Shown here: piece by piece, positions 31,161 to 40,735 of the stretch
How positions within the stretch are numbered: position 1 is the first letter of the stretch
Layout: the number at the start of each line of letters is the position of its first letter
Source of the DNA: Ochrobactrum sp. RH2CCR150
Lineage (GTDB): Bacteria; Pseudomonadota; Alphaproteobacteria; Rhizobiales; Rhizobiaceae
Length of the DNA: 64,000 nucleotides
Assembly (NCBI GenBank): GCA_014138095.1
Contig: JACGXE010000005.1
Coordinates: 186,001 to 250,000 of the forward strand
Reading direction: 5' to 3'
Program-made: the position numbers and the translations under genes
The notes under the pieces: generated by a model
What the model saw: the letters and a program-made list of their open reading frames with translations, nothing else
What the model was told of the DNA's origin: nothing
Database searches by the model: none

Positions 31161-31433
31161 CTAGTGATGGCCCGTATTATCGCCGGGCTTGCGATTGACG
31201 CCCTGAAGGATGACCTCCAGAAGCCAAGGCTTTTTTTCAATGACCTCGGTCAGGTCGTTGGCGCCAATGCAAAAACCAGCTTCCCTGAGCATGGTGTCCG
31301 CGGCTGCGCCTGAACCGTTCGTCTTTTCGAGGGACAGATGGTGTGCGCGACGCAGCAGCATTTCCGCCGGTGTAAAGCCGCCTTCCGCGAGGCTTTTTTC
31401 TATCCGGCGCTGAAGCTCTTCTGGAAGAAGCAT
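31161..31433 (-). CDS. Small hypothetical protein
   Basis: A 90-residue predicted cytoplasmic protein with no family I recognise. It is amphipathic and helical (MLLPEELQRRIEKSLAEGGFTP, AEMLLRRAHHLSLEK, NDLTEVIEKKPWLLEVILQ), with an ordinary composition that looks coding. GAGG lies 11 bp before the ATG. It is upstream of the choloylglycine hydrolase gene on the same strand, 130 bp away. The 309-bp gap beyond it (31434-31742) holds nothing I can identify. Confidence 0.5.
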   Translation of the reverse strand: MLLPEELQRRIEKSLAEGGFTPAEMLLRRAHHLSLEKTNGSGAAADTMLREAGFCIGANDLTEVIEKKPWLLEVILQGVNRKPGDNTGHH

Positions 31434-31742
31434 AGTGCGATGGTCCTCATTGATATTCGGTGTGGTTCGAAGCGGCTTGCTTCAAAGAGATCTAAGTCCG
31501 ACGCCCCACCCGTCACTATAGATAGGCCTATTGAACAATTTGAGAATATGAAAAGCGAAATTGCCGGGTCTCTCCTCGCAGAATGCATTTCCACGCACAT
31601 GAACAAAATTTTGCCTTTGTTTCCCTTGTTTGGGGATTTGTCGGCTCTTACATAGGGTTAAAGCCTGAACGGGGAACGGCGTCGCTTTTTGTCGATGTCG
31701 GGAGAGGGCTTCGTTGAGAGATGAACAATTTAACGGTTTGCA

Positions 31743-32810
31743 ATGGCCACCCTACGTTATTTTATATGGCCCATGATTTTTACAGTCGTGGGTCTCGCGG
31801 CTGCCGTCTGGCTCGGATACGAGATGACCGGCACCTTTGGGGGAATGGTCTCCGTCTTCATCATCTGCGCTGTCTTGAGCGTTCTTGAGATATCGCTCTC
31901 ATTCGACAATGCGATTGTGAATGCGCGCATTCTGCGTGACATGACACCCGAATGGCAGCATCGCTTCCTGACATGGGGCATCATCATCGCCGTTTTCGGC
32001 ATGCGTATCATTTTCCCGTTGGCTATCGTCGCGGTCGCCATGTGGACCGATCCGATTTCAGCGCTCAAACTCGCCATCTGGCACCCGAATGAATATGCTC
32101 AGGTCATTGCCGAATCCCATACGGGTATCGCGGCTTTCGGCGGTACATTCCTGCTGATGGTCGGCATGAAATATTTCTTCGACGTCGAGAAGGATGTGCA
32201 CTGGATCAAGGCAATCGAAAGCCGCATGTCCAAATTCGCGTCCGTGCAGGGTGTGGAAATCGGCGTGGCCATCGCGCTTATCCTGTTCTTCTCCTACCAG
32301 CTCGATGCGGTTCACGCGCATACATTCCTGGTTGCTGGCCTGTTCGGTCTTCTGACCTTTCTGGCGGTTGAAGGTCTGGGCGAAGTGCTGGATGCCACAC
32401 AGGAGCAGATGGACATGGTCCATCGCGGCGGTCTGGGCGCTTTCATCTATCTCGAAGTGCTTGATGCAAGCTTCTCGTTCGACGGCGTTATCGGCGCTTT
32501 CGCGCTGACGACGAACCTCTTCATCATCGCGATTGGCCTTGGCATCGGCGCCTTTTATGTGCGCTCGCTTACAATCATGCTGGTTGAACGCAAGACACTT
32601 GGCCAATACCGCTATCTGGAACATGGCGCGTTTTACGCCATCATGGTTCTGGCGGTGGTCATGTATGTGCAGACGCTGGTTCACATACCGGAAGTCATTA
32701 CCGGCCTGATCGGCGCGGTTCTGATCGGTCTCTCCTTCATGTCGTCGCTGCGCTATAACCGGCTTAATCCGGACTGGCAGGATGAAAGCGAAGAGGCCAC
32801 TGGCCATTGA
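31743..32810 (+). CDS. DUF475/TerC-like integral membrane protein
   Basis: A 355-residue protein with about nine transmembrane helices. The paired acidic motifs of the TerC/LysE superfamily are present: EISLSFDNAIVNARIL near residue 50 and the matching VLDASFSFDGVIGAFALT near residue 240. This is the DUF475 branch. Some TerC-type proteins export manganese in other bacteria and are controlled by a yybP-ykoY riboswitch, but I could not find that riboswitch consensus in the leader. The Shine-Dalgarno is weak. Function remains inference. Confidence 0.85.
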   Translation: MATLRYFIWPMIFTVVGLAAAVWLGYEMTGTFGGMVSVFIICAVLSVLEISLSFDNAIVNARILRDMTPEWQHRFLTWGIIIAVFGMRIIFPLAIVAVAMWTDPISALKLAIWHPNEYAQVIAESHTGIAAFGGTFLLMVGMKYFFDVEKDVHWIKAIESRMSKFASVQGVEIGVAIALILFFSYQLDAVHAHTFLVAGLFGLLTFLAVEGLGEVLDATQEQMDMVHRGGLGAFIYLEVLDASFSFDGVIGAFALTTNLFIIAIGLGIGAFYVRSLTIMLVERKTLGQYRYLEHGAFYAIMVLAVVMYVQTLVHIPEVITGLIGAVLIGLSFMSSLRYNRLNPDWQDESEEATGH

Positions 32811-32833
32811 GCTTCGATACCAATGATTAGAAT

Positions 32834-32858
32834 GGGCGGCTTCAAGCCGCCCTTTTTG
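32834..32858 (+). terminator. Intrinsic terminator after the DUF475 gene
   Basis: GGGCGGC-TTCAA-GCCGCCC followed by TTTTTG. Confidence 0.88.
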
Positions 32859-33024
32859 TTTGCGTTCCGGATCGGGCCGGGCAAGCCATAATCGTCGACC
32901 CGCTTGACCGAATCGCCAGAATTGATGAGCCTGAGCACTGCGCTCACTATGCGCTTAACGTGCTGTGGTCAGTCCGGGGGAACTGTGAGGTCGGTCGGCT
33001 GCGGTCAAACTGAAGGGGACAATC

Positions 33025-33522
33025 ATGGTCGTTACCCGTTTGAGTAAGACCGCTTTTGTAGCGGCAATCGCTTTCTTTGCAACGCTGGTGGCCTTCGGCA
33101 ACATCACCGATTACGGCACCAATTTCGCGTTCGTCCAGCATGTGCTGATGATGGACACGATCTTTCCCGATGCATCTATCAAATATCGCGCCATCGATAA
33201 TCCAACCCTGCATCATGCGGGTTACATTCTGATCATTGCCGCTGAAACGCTGACTGCCATCCTGTGCTGGATCGGCACCTTCGCGATGCTGGGGCGGCTG
33301 ACGGATCGCGCTGCCAGCTTCAACCGTTCCAAGAAATGGGCCATTGCCGGGCTTTCACTTGGCTTTCTGGTCTGGCAGGTCGGCTTTATCTCGATGGGCG
33401 GCGAGTGGTTCGGCATGTGGATGTCACAGACGTGGAATGGCATCGAATCGGCCTTCCGCTTCTTCATCACCATCATTGCCGTGCTGATCTACGTGGTCAT
33501 GCCCGATGGAGAGTTAGAGTAA
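33025..33522 (+). CDS. DUF2165 family membrane protein
   Basis: A 165-residue inner-membrane protein with four transmembrane helices. It matches DUF2165: KTAFVAAIAFFATLVAFGNITDYGTNFAFVQHVLMMDTIFP and WQVGFISMGGEWFGMWMSQTWNG. Function unknown. The ATG at 33025 follows AAGGGGAC. Its last 9 bp overlap the end of convergent pncA. Confidence 0.85.
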   Translation: MVVTRLSKTAFVAAIAFFATLVAFGNITDYGTNFAFVQHVLMMDTIFPDASIKYRAIDNPTLHHAGYILIIAAETLTAILCWIGTFAMLGRLTDRAASFNRSKKWAIAGLSLGFLVWQVGFISMGGEWFGMWMSQTWNGIESAFRFFITIIAVLIYVVMPDGELE

Positions 33523-34143
33523 ATGTGCGGCTAAAGCAGGCTCGTCGATCAGTTCGACGCCAGCCTGCTTCATCTTTTCCAGCATTTGGCTCATGGAGCC
33601 GTTGAGGTCGATGCCGCGGCAGGCATCGAGCCGCACGCGCACCTGAAAACCTTGCGCAACCGCGTCGAGCGCGGAATAAGCGACGCAGAAATCGGTTGCG
33701 AGACCAGCCAGCGTCAGCGACCCAATGCTGCGTTCGCGTAAATATCCGCCAAGGCCGGTCGGCGTTTCACGGTCGTTTTCGAAAAAGGCGGAATAGCTGT
33801 CGATACCGAAACGGAAGCCTTTGCGGATCACCAGTTGCGCCCGTGTCCATTGCAGGGCGGGGTGAAAATCCGCGCCGTGGCTGCCTTGCACGCAATGATC
33901 CGGCCAGAGCGTTTGCGGCCCGTAGGGCATCTCGACCATCTCAAAAGGGGCCTTGCCCGGATGCGTGCTGGCGAAGCTTGAATGACCCGCCGGATGCCAA
34001 TCCTGTGTCAGAATGACGTGTTCGCTTTCGTCGATCAGACGATTGACGGCAGGCAGGATTTCGTCGCCGTGCGCGACGGCCAGTGCTCCGCCGGGGCAAA
34101 AGTCGTTCTGGACATCGACGACAATAAGGGCATGACCGATCAT
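33514..34143 (-). CDS. pncA: Nicotinamidase / pyrazinamidase
   Basis: This 209-residue enzyme converts nicotinamide to nicotinate in NAD salvage. The catalytic triad is visible: Asp10 in LIVVDVQNDF, Lys108 in VIRKGF and Cys153 in LATDFCV. The metal ligands are Asp48 and His50 (TQDWHPAGHSSF) and His83 (WPDHCVQGS). The length is normal. The start at 34143 has AGGAG 5 bp upstream; the frame extends upstream without similarity. PncA homologues can activate pyrazinamide. Confidence 0.95.
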   Translation of the reverse strand: MIGHALIVVDVQNDFCPGGALAVAHGDEILPAVNRLIDESEHVILTQDWHPAGHSSFASTHPGKAPFEMVEMPYGPQTLWPDHCVQGSHGADFHPALQWTRAQLVIRKGFRFGIDSYSAFFENDRETPTGLGGYLRERSIGSLTLAGLATDFCVAYSALDAVAQGFQVRVRLDACRGIDLNGSMSQMLEKMKQAGVELIDEPALAAHLL

Positions 34144-34289
34144 GAGCGCTCCTGCTTCATTTCCAGCTTTTTCACAGCGACTATAATCAGCCCGTTTTCT
34201 CGAAACCAGCGAATATGCACGTTCTGGTATAACATGGATAAGGGTGCTAGGGACCGCGCTTGGCAGTGACAATAAAGGCAGGGATCACC

Positions 34290-34511
34290 ATGACAGACGA
34301 AATCACGCGCGACAGCAACGGCACGCAATTGAATGACGGCGATTCCGTCACGCTGATCAAGGATCTGAAGGTCAAGGGAACCTCGACCACGCTGAAGCGC
34401 GGCACGATGGTCAAGGGCATCCGCCTGACGGGAAACCCCGCCGAAGTCGATTGCAGCACCAAACAGGTCAAGGGCCTCGTACTGAGGACCGAGTTCCTGA
34501 AGAAAGCTTGA
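34290..34511 (+). CDS. PhnA-type domain protein lacking the zinc ribbon
   Basis: A 73-residue cytoplasmic protein corresponding to the C-terminal SH3-like domain of PhnA/YjdM: TRDSNGTQLNDGDSVTLIKDLKVKG and LKRGTMVKGIRLTGNPAEVDC. The N-terminal zinc-ribbon half of the E. coli protein (about 110 residues) is absent, and the start has AGGGA 6 bp upstream, so this is a short form rather than a truncated call. Despite the phn name, the E. coli family member is not required for C-P lyase; function is unknown. It ends 1 bp before the convergent reductase gene. Confidence 0.82.
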   Translation: MTDEITRDSNGTQLNDGDSVTLIKDLKVKGTSTTLKRGTMVKGIRLTGNPAEVDCSTKQVKGLVLRTEFLKKA

Positions 34512-34512
34512 T

Positions 34513-35637
34513 TTAGGCGTCGATCTCCACACGACCGCGCGGACGGCTGCAACAGGCGAGAATGTAGCCTTCCGCGATTTCGTCATCGCGTATGCCGCCA
34601 TTGTGGTTCATTTCGGTCTCACCGCCGAGGCACTTCACCTTGCATGTGCCGCAAATGCCGAACTCGCAGGCGCTCGGTATTTTCAGGCCGCCATTGCGGG
34701 CTGCAAGCAGGATCGTATCGTTCTCGGTGCATTCGACTTCGATGCCCGACAGGCTGAAGACGACACTGGCTGCGGCCACCGCAGGCGCTGCCGGTGCGAC
34801 AGCAGCAGCGGCAGGCGAGGCGGGCGCCAATGCACTTGGCACAGGCACCGACGAAATCTCGCTCGCGGGCTGGAAGCTTTCCTGATGATAATTGGCCATG
34901 TCGAAGCCGGATTGTTCCAGCAATCCGCGCACGCCGTTCATGAACGGCTCTGGGCCGCAGCAGAACACCTTGCGATGCTGGAAATCCGGCGCCAGCAATT
35001 CAAGCCGCGCCCGGTCTATGCGCCCGTGCAGGCCCGGCCAGACGTGGCGGGCCGAGGATTGCTCGACGACGAAGGCCAGCCGCATTGCGTCCATACGGCC
35101 GGATAGCAGTTCCAGTTCCTTGCGGAAGATGATGTCGTCCGGTGTGCGGGCACAATTGATGAAGGCAATGTCGGTTCCCGGTGCGCAGTCAAACAGCCAG
35201 CGGGTCATGGAAACCATCGGCGTAATACCGGAACCAGCCGAGATGAACAGGTATTTTTCACTCGGATGATTGGCGAGCGAAAAGTCGCCATTCGGGCCGT
35301 AGGCCTTGATCTTCATCGGCGGGCGCAGATTGTCGAGCATCCAGCGCGTGCCGATGCTGTCCTTCTGTGCCTTCACGGTCACCGAAATATGGTAGGGCCG
35401 CGACGGCGTGGACGACAGCGTATAGGTTCTGAGCACAGGGCCGAGACCGTCCGCTCGCTCCAGCGGCAGTTCCAGCGTGACGAACTGGCCCGGCGTATAG
35501 CGGAACCAGTTGCCTTCCTCGGTCTTGAACGAGAAGGTCATGACATCTGGCGCTTCTTCGATGGCCGAAATGCATTCCAGCATTTGCAGCCTGTCGTTCC
35601 ACGGCAGCATCTCATCCAGATATTTCAGAGGCTGCAT
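34513..35637 (-). CDS. gbcB: Ferredoxin reductase subunit of a glycine-betaine-type Rieske oxygenase
   Basis: A 374-residue electron-transfer protein. The N-terminal FAD-binding domain has LRTYTLSSTPS near residue 90, and the NAD(P)-binding domain has ISAGSGITPMVSMTRW and VFCCGPEPFM. An alanine/proline-rich linker (265-290) leads to a C-terminal plant-type [2Fe-2S] ferredoxin (CEFGICGTCKVKC plus a later Cys, about 325-365). It passes electrons from NAD(P)H to the oxygenase encoded just upstream. The layout fits GbcB of glycine betaine demethylation; related systems act on carnitine or stachydrine. It is in an operon with the oxygenase, separated by 86 bp. Confidence 0.85.
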   Translation of the reverse strand: MQPLKYLDEMLPWNDRLQMLECISAIEEAPDVMTFSFKTEEGNWFRYTPGQFVTLELPLERADGLGPVLRTYTLSSTPSRPYHISVTVKAQKDSIGTRWMLDNLRPPMKIKAYGPNGDFSLANHPSEKYLFISAGSGITPMVSMTRWLFDCAPGTDIAFINCARTPDDIIFRKELELLSGRMDAMRLAFVVEQSSARHVWPGLHGRIDRARLELLAPDFQHRKVFCCGPEPFMNGVRGLLEQSGFDMANYHQESFQPASEISSVPVPSALAPASPAAAAVAPAAPAVAAASVVFSLSGIEVECTENDTILLAARNGGLKIPSACEFGICGTCKVKCLGGETEMNHNGGIRDDEIAEGYILACCSRPRGRVEIDA

Positions 35638-35723
35638 GGCCTTCTCGCTTGTCTATTCATATCAAAACGGGACAGGCCGGACTTGATCCCGGCCTGCGGC
35701 TTGGTTCGTTCAGCGGGCCTTGA

Positions 35724-37079
<1,356 letters not shown>

Positions 37080-37174
37080 TTACATCAATGGCTTGTCTGT
37101 TCCCGCTTCGGGGGCCGGACTGGCTTCTGTTGTCATGATTCAATCACTGAAATGTTCTAAACGCGCATTGGGAT

Positions 37175-37256
37175 GCGACATGGATTTCGCGTAAAGACGA
37201 CACGCCAAAATGTCGCTTTTGCGGCAAAGCGTGTGACAGCAAATATGCGTGACAGC
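37175..37256. promoter_or_regulatory. Inverted and direct repeats in the gbcA/lyxose-isomerase divergent region
   Basis: GCGACAT (37175-37181) and ATGTCGC (37210-37216) form an inverted repeat. GTGTGACAGC (37231) and GCGTGACAGC (37247) form a direct repeat with a 16-bp period. These look like regulator sites for one or both divergent genes. The 16-bp period argues against a PHO box. The rest of the 377-bp gap (36978-37354) shows nothing else. Confidence 0.4.
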
Positions 37257-37354
37257 TGGCTGCAAAGCATTTCCGGGATTGCCAACTGGTGGGAAAGATA
37301 GTTACCACACCAACCAGACAGAATTTGTTTCATTCCGTGGGAGGTCCAGAGGCC

Positions 37355-38041
37355 ATGAAGCGTTCAGAAATCAACGAGATTATCCGCGAAAGCGATGCGT
37401 TTATTCGCTCATTTGGCTATATCATGCCGCCCTTCGCTTACTGGACCCCGGAAGAACTCAAGCAGCGGACTGGCAGCGACGCCGCAGCCATCCGCGATGC
37501 GCGTCTGGGCTGGGACATTACGGATTACGGTCAGGGCAAGTTTAAGGACCTCGGCCTTTTCCTGTTTACGACACGCAACGGCAATGCTGATGACCTCAAG
37601 CGCGGCGGCGGCATGCTTTATGCCGAAAAGATCATGATCTCGCGCGAGAACCAGTTGTCGCCAATGCATCGCCATGTGGTGAAGGCCGAAGACATCATCA
37701 ATCGCGGTGGCGGCACGCTGGTGCTGGAACTGTTCAACTCGCGCCCCGATGGCAGCGTCTGTGAACAGTCCGATGTCACTGTCGCAACCGATGGCCGTCT
37801 CGTGACGCAAAAGGCCGGTGCTCATCTGAAACTGAGCCCAGGTGAAAGCGTGACACTTCTGCCCGGCAACTGGCATGCCTTCTGGGGCGAGGGCGGAGAC
37901 GTGCTGATCGGCGAAGTCTCGACCGTTAATGACGATCTCACCGACAATATTTTCCGCGAGCCGATTGGCCGCTTTTCGAACATTGAAGAAAACGAGAAGC
38001 CGCTGCATTTGCTCGTATCTGATTATGACAAGTGGCTCTAA
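37355..38041 (+). CDS. D-lyxose ketol-isomerase family protein
   Basis: A 228-residue cupin-fold sugar isomerase. The metal site is in SPMHRHVVKAEDIINRG (two His, Lys and Glu near residues 105-118), with a later histidine in LLPGNWHAFWGEG. This matches D-lyxose isomerases (interconverting D-lyxose and D-xylulose, often also D-mannose and D-fructose), a family of about 225 residues. GGGAGG precedes the ATG. It is followed 22 bp later by the UDP-glucose dehydrogenase gene, so the two are probably co-transcribed. Confidence 0.85.
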   Translation: MKRSEINEIIRESDAFIRSFGYIMPPFAYWTPEELKQRTGSDAAAIRDARLGWDITDYGQGKFKDLGLFLFTTRNGNADDLKRGGGMLYAEKIMISRENQLSPMHRHVVKAEDIINRGGGTLVLELFNSRPDGSVCEQSDVTVATDGRLVTQKAGAHLKLSPGESVTLLPGNWHAFWGEGGDVLIGEVSTVNDDLTDNIFREPIGRFSNIEENEKPLHLLVSDYDKWL

Positions 38042-38063
38042 GCCAAACTGAAGGACTGAACAT

Positions 38064-39374
38064 ATGAAGCTGGCGATGATCGGTACGGGCTATGTGGGTC
38101 TGGTTTCGGGCGTGTGTTTTGCCGAATTTGGCTTTCACGTCACCTGTGTCGACAAGAACCCGTCGATCATCGAACGGCTTGAGGCGGGCAAGGTCACGAT
38201 TTTCGAGCCGGGTCTCGATGAACTGCTGACCCGCAATATTCGTGACGGACGGCTGGACTTCAGCACTGATCTTGCATCAAGTGTTGCCGATGCGGATGTG
38301 ATTTTCATTGCTGTCGGCACGCCGTCCCGGCGCGGCGATGGCGAGGCCGACCTTCAATATATCGAAGCGGCAGCCGATGAAATTGCTGCGGCGATGAAGC
38401 CGGGCGCTGTGGTTGTCATCAAGTCCACGGTCGTCGTCGGCACAAATGCGCGCATCCGCGACCGCATTGCCGCAGCGCGCCCGGGGGTCGCCTTCTCCAT
38501 GGTTTCCAACCCTGAATTCCTGCGCGAAGGCTCGGCCATCGAGGATTTCATGCGGCCGGACCGCGTTGTGGTCGGCGTAGAGGACGAGAGCGGCAAAGCT
38601 GCGATGCAACGTCTCTATCGTCCGCTCTATCTGCGTGAAACGCCGATGGTCGTGACATCGCTTGAAAATGCCGAGATCATCAAATACGCAGCCAATGCCT
38701 TTCTTGCCATGAAGGTAACCTTCATCAATCAGGTCGCGGATCTGTGCGAGAAGACTGGCGGCAACGTGCAGGAAGTCGCGCGCGCCATCGGTATGGATAA
38801 CCGCATTGGTTCGAAATTCCTGCATGCTGGCCCGGGCTTTGGCGGCTCTTGCTTCCCGAAGGATACACGCGCCTTTGCCGCGACCGGCAAGCGTTACGAC
38901 GCCCCGCAGTCGCTGATCGAGGAAGTGATTTCCATCAACGAAATGCGCAAGCAGTCGATGGCGGAACGCATCGTTTCTGCTGCGAAGGAAAGCGGCGCAA
39001 AGACAGTCGCGGTGCTTGGTATCGCGTTCAAGCCGAATACCGATGATATTCGCGAGTCTCCGGCACTGGACATCGTGACCGCGATCCAGAAGGCCGGGAT
39101 TTCAGTGCGCGCACACGATCCGGAAGCCATGGATGCAGCCAAGGCTGTTCTGCCGGGTGTGATCTGGTGCAGTTCGGCCTATGAGGCGGCGGAGGGTGCC
39201 GGCGTGGTCGCGCTTCTGACCGAATGGAACGCCTATCGGGCGCTTGATCTCAAACGCGTTGCAAAAGCGATGGCTGGAAAAGTTCTGATCGACCTGCGCA
39301 ATGTCTACAAGGCCGAAGATATCGCAGGCACAGGCCTCGATTATCGTTCAGTGGGCCGTACAGTAAAGGTCTGA
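38064..39374 (+). CDS. ugd: UDP-glucose 6-dehydrogenase
   Basis: A 436-residue enzyme that oxidises UDP-glucose to UDP-glucuronate with two NAD+. Visible are the Rossmann motif GTGYVGLVSG near residue 8, VGTPSRRGDGEAD, the conserved SNPEFLREGSA segment, the catalytic cysteine in GPGFGGSCFPKDTRA (about residue 260) and FKPNTDDIRESPALD. The length is normal. UDP-glucuronate would feed polysaccharide or lipid glycosylation; the glycosyltransferase genes just downstream on the other strand fit that theme. Confidence 0.95.
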   Translation: MKLAMIGTGYVGLVSGVCFAEFGFHVTCVDKNPSIIERLEAGKVTIFEPGLDELLTRNIRDGRLDFSTDLASSVADADVIFIAVGTPSRRGDGEADLQYIEAAADEIAAAMKPGAVVVIKSTVVVGTNARIRDRIAAARPGVAFSMVSNPEFLREGSAIEDFMRPDRVVVGVEDESGKAAMQRLYRPLYLRETPMVVTSLENAEIIKYAANAFLAMKVTFINQVADLCEKTGGNVQEVARAIGMDNRIGSKFLHAGPGFGGSCFPKDTRAFAATGKRYDAPQSLIEEVISINEMRKQSMAERIVSAAKESGAKTVAVLGIAFKPNTDDIRESPALDIVTAIQKAGISVRAHDPEAMDAAKAVLPGVIWCSSAYEAAEGAGVVALLTEWNAYRALDLKRVAKAMAGKVLIDLRNVYKAEDIAGTGLDYRSVGRTVKV

Positions 39375-39400
39375 TTGTCGGATAGGTTTTTAGAAAATGA

Positions 39401-39436
39401 GTGCGTCAGGACGGAACAGTTCTGACGCACTTTTTT
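39401..39436 (+). terminator. Intrinsic terminator after ugd
   Basis: GTGCGTCAGGA and TCTGACGCAC arms, followed by TTTTTTG. Confidence 0.85.
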
Positions 39437-39456
39437 GATCTGCTACTGGCAGCGCT

Positions 39457-39786
39457 TTATTCGCTCGCCGTGATCTGCTTCTTCTCATTGGCGATAAGCC
39501 AGAGATTGCGGACATAAACAACGAGACCAAGACCCTGTCCTGCGATGAAGACCGGGTCCTTGCGCTGTATTGCATAGATCAGCAGCAATGCGCCGCCAAA
39601 CAGCGAGAAGAACCAGAATGCCACCGGCATGACGCTTTTCTTGGCCTTCTCAGATGCCAGCCACTGCACGACAAAACGCATGGTGAAGCAGGCCTGTGCG
39701 ATGAAGCCAAGCACGATCCAGCCATCCCACTGAGCGACGAAGACTTCGTGCAGCCAATGCGACAGGCTGTTGAAAATATCAGTCAT
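39457..39786 (-). CDS. LpxB N-terminal-like (LABN) membrane protein
   Basis: A 109-residue protein with three transmembrane helices, matching the lipid-A-disaccharide-synthase N-terminal-like domain: WDGWIVLGFIAQACFTMRFVVQWLASEKAKKSVMPVAFWFFSLFGG. Despite the name, it is not the catalytic LpxB. It usually travels with a dolichyl-phosphate-type glycosyltransferase, as here (8-bp overlap). It is thought to help membrane glycan or lipid-linked sugar transfer or flipping; this is inference from association. Confidence 0.88.
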   Translation of the reverse strand: MTDIFNSLSHWLHEVFVAQWDGWIVLGFIAQACFTMRFVVQWLASEKAKKSVMPVAFWFFSLFGGALLLIYAIQRKDPVFIAGQGLGLVVYVRNLWLIANEKKQITASE

Positions 39787-40510
39787 GGGTAATCTCCGTC
39801 ACGCGCGGCACCACCTTGCGGCGCTTGCGCAGCCACCAGACGCCGTAAAGATCGAGAATGCCGCGCAGTCCGCGATCGAGAATGCCGTAATTGGATTTGC
39901 CGTGGCGGCGTTCGCGGTCGACCACATCCACATGCACGACATCGAAACCTTCGCGCAGCGCCAGCGATGGCAAATAGCGGTGCCAGCCGTCGAAGAAGGG
40001 CAGCTGACGGAACAGATCCGTGTGCAACGCCTTGAGGCCGCAACCGGAATCGCGCGTCTTGTCCTTCAGGATAGCGCCACGCAGATTATTGGCGAAGCGC
40101 GACGACAATTGCTTCAGCTTGGTATCCGTGCGCTTCAGGCGCTGGCCGGCGGCAATGCCATAACCTTCGCCAGCTTCGACGAGCGCGTCGACCAGCATTG
40201 GCAGATAGGCTGGATCGTTCTGGCCGTCGCCATCCATCGTCACTACAATATTGCCGTGCGCGGCAAAAACACCGGAACGCACCGCCGCGCTCTGGCCGGA
40301 TGAGCGGTCATGGCGCAAATGGCGCAGCGGCTTGCCTGCATGGATGCGTCGGGCAATCACGTCGCTTGTCGAGTCCGTCGAGCCGTCATCGACGACAATC
40401 ACTTCATAGGCGCGACCCTGCATCGCGGAATCCACTTCATCCAGCAAAAAGGCCAGATTGTCCGCCTCGTTACGGCAGGGGATGACAACAGAGATTGTCG
40501 GTGTTTCCAC
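39779..40510 (-). CDS. GT2 glycosyltransferase, polyprenyl-phosphate mannosyltransferase/ArnC-like
   Basis: A 243-residue GT-A fold enzyme: TISVVIPCRNEADNLAFLLDEV at the N-terminus, VIVVDDGSTDSTSDV and the metal-binding TMDGDGQNDPAYLP. The C-terminal part lacks the long transmembrane pair of ArnC, so it probably acts at the membrane surface. By family, it would attach a sugar from a nucleotide donor to polyprenyl phosphate. The GTG start at 40510 has AAGGA about 8 bp upstream; an upstream TTG in frame is less likely. It overlaps the LABN gene, so the two probably work together. Confidence 0.86.
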   Translation of the reverse strand: METPTISVVIPCRNEADNLAFLLDEVDSAMQGRAYEVIVVDDGSTDSTSDVIARRIHAGKPLRHLRHDRSSGQSAAVRSGVFAAHGNIVVTMDGDGQNDPAYLPMLVDALVEAGEGYGIAAGQRLKRTDTKLKQLSSRFANNLRGAILKDKTRDSGCGLKALHTDLFRQLPFFDGWHRYLPSLALREGFDVVHVDVVDRERRHGKSNYGILDRGLRGILDLYGVWWLRKRRKVVPRVTEITHD

Positions 40511-40608
40511 GCAGAGTGTTCCTTCGTTCCTTGCGCTATTCTTCAAGCGCAGGCTCCATTTTCGATGTCTGGGGGCCCGATATCGCGCAAGCCGCGGCTA
40601 GTTTTTTC

Positions 40609-40655
40609 AGCATCGGCTTTTCCCGAAACCGATAATCACTTTCGGGGCCGATGCT
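40609..40655. repeat. Dispersed palindrome, Hyphomicrobiales type
   Basis: AGCATCGGC and GCCGATGCT ends flank CCCGAAACCG and CTTTCGGG. Same family as the copies near carB, diverged at the tips but compensated on both arms. Located in the gap between the glycosyltransferase and the hydrolase genes. Confidence 0.72.
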
Positions 40656-40735
40656 CTAGCACTGAATACCCGACGAAGCCAAGATGCTTCAAGAAATCGT
40701 GAGCCAAGCCAAATAGAAGAGAATACCGGCGTTTC

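Noticed and set aside
31640-31742. yybP-ykoY manganese riboswitch upstream of the TerC-like gene
   Set aside because: The conserved core of that riboswitch is not visible in the leader.
37231-37256. PHO box upstream of the lyxose isomerase gene
   Set aside because: The two GTGACAGC copies are 16 bp apart, not 11 or 22, so they are out of phase for PhoB.
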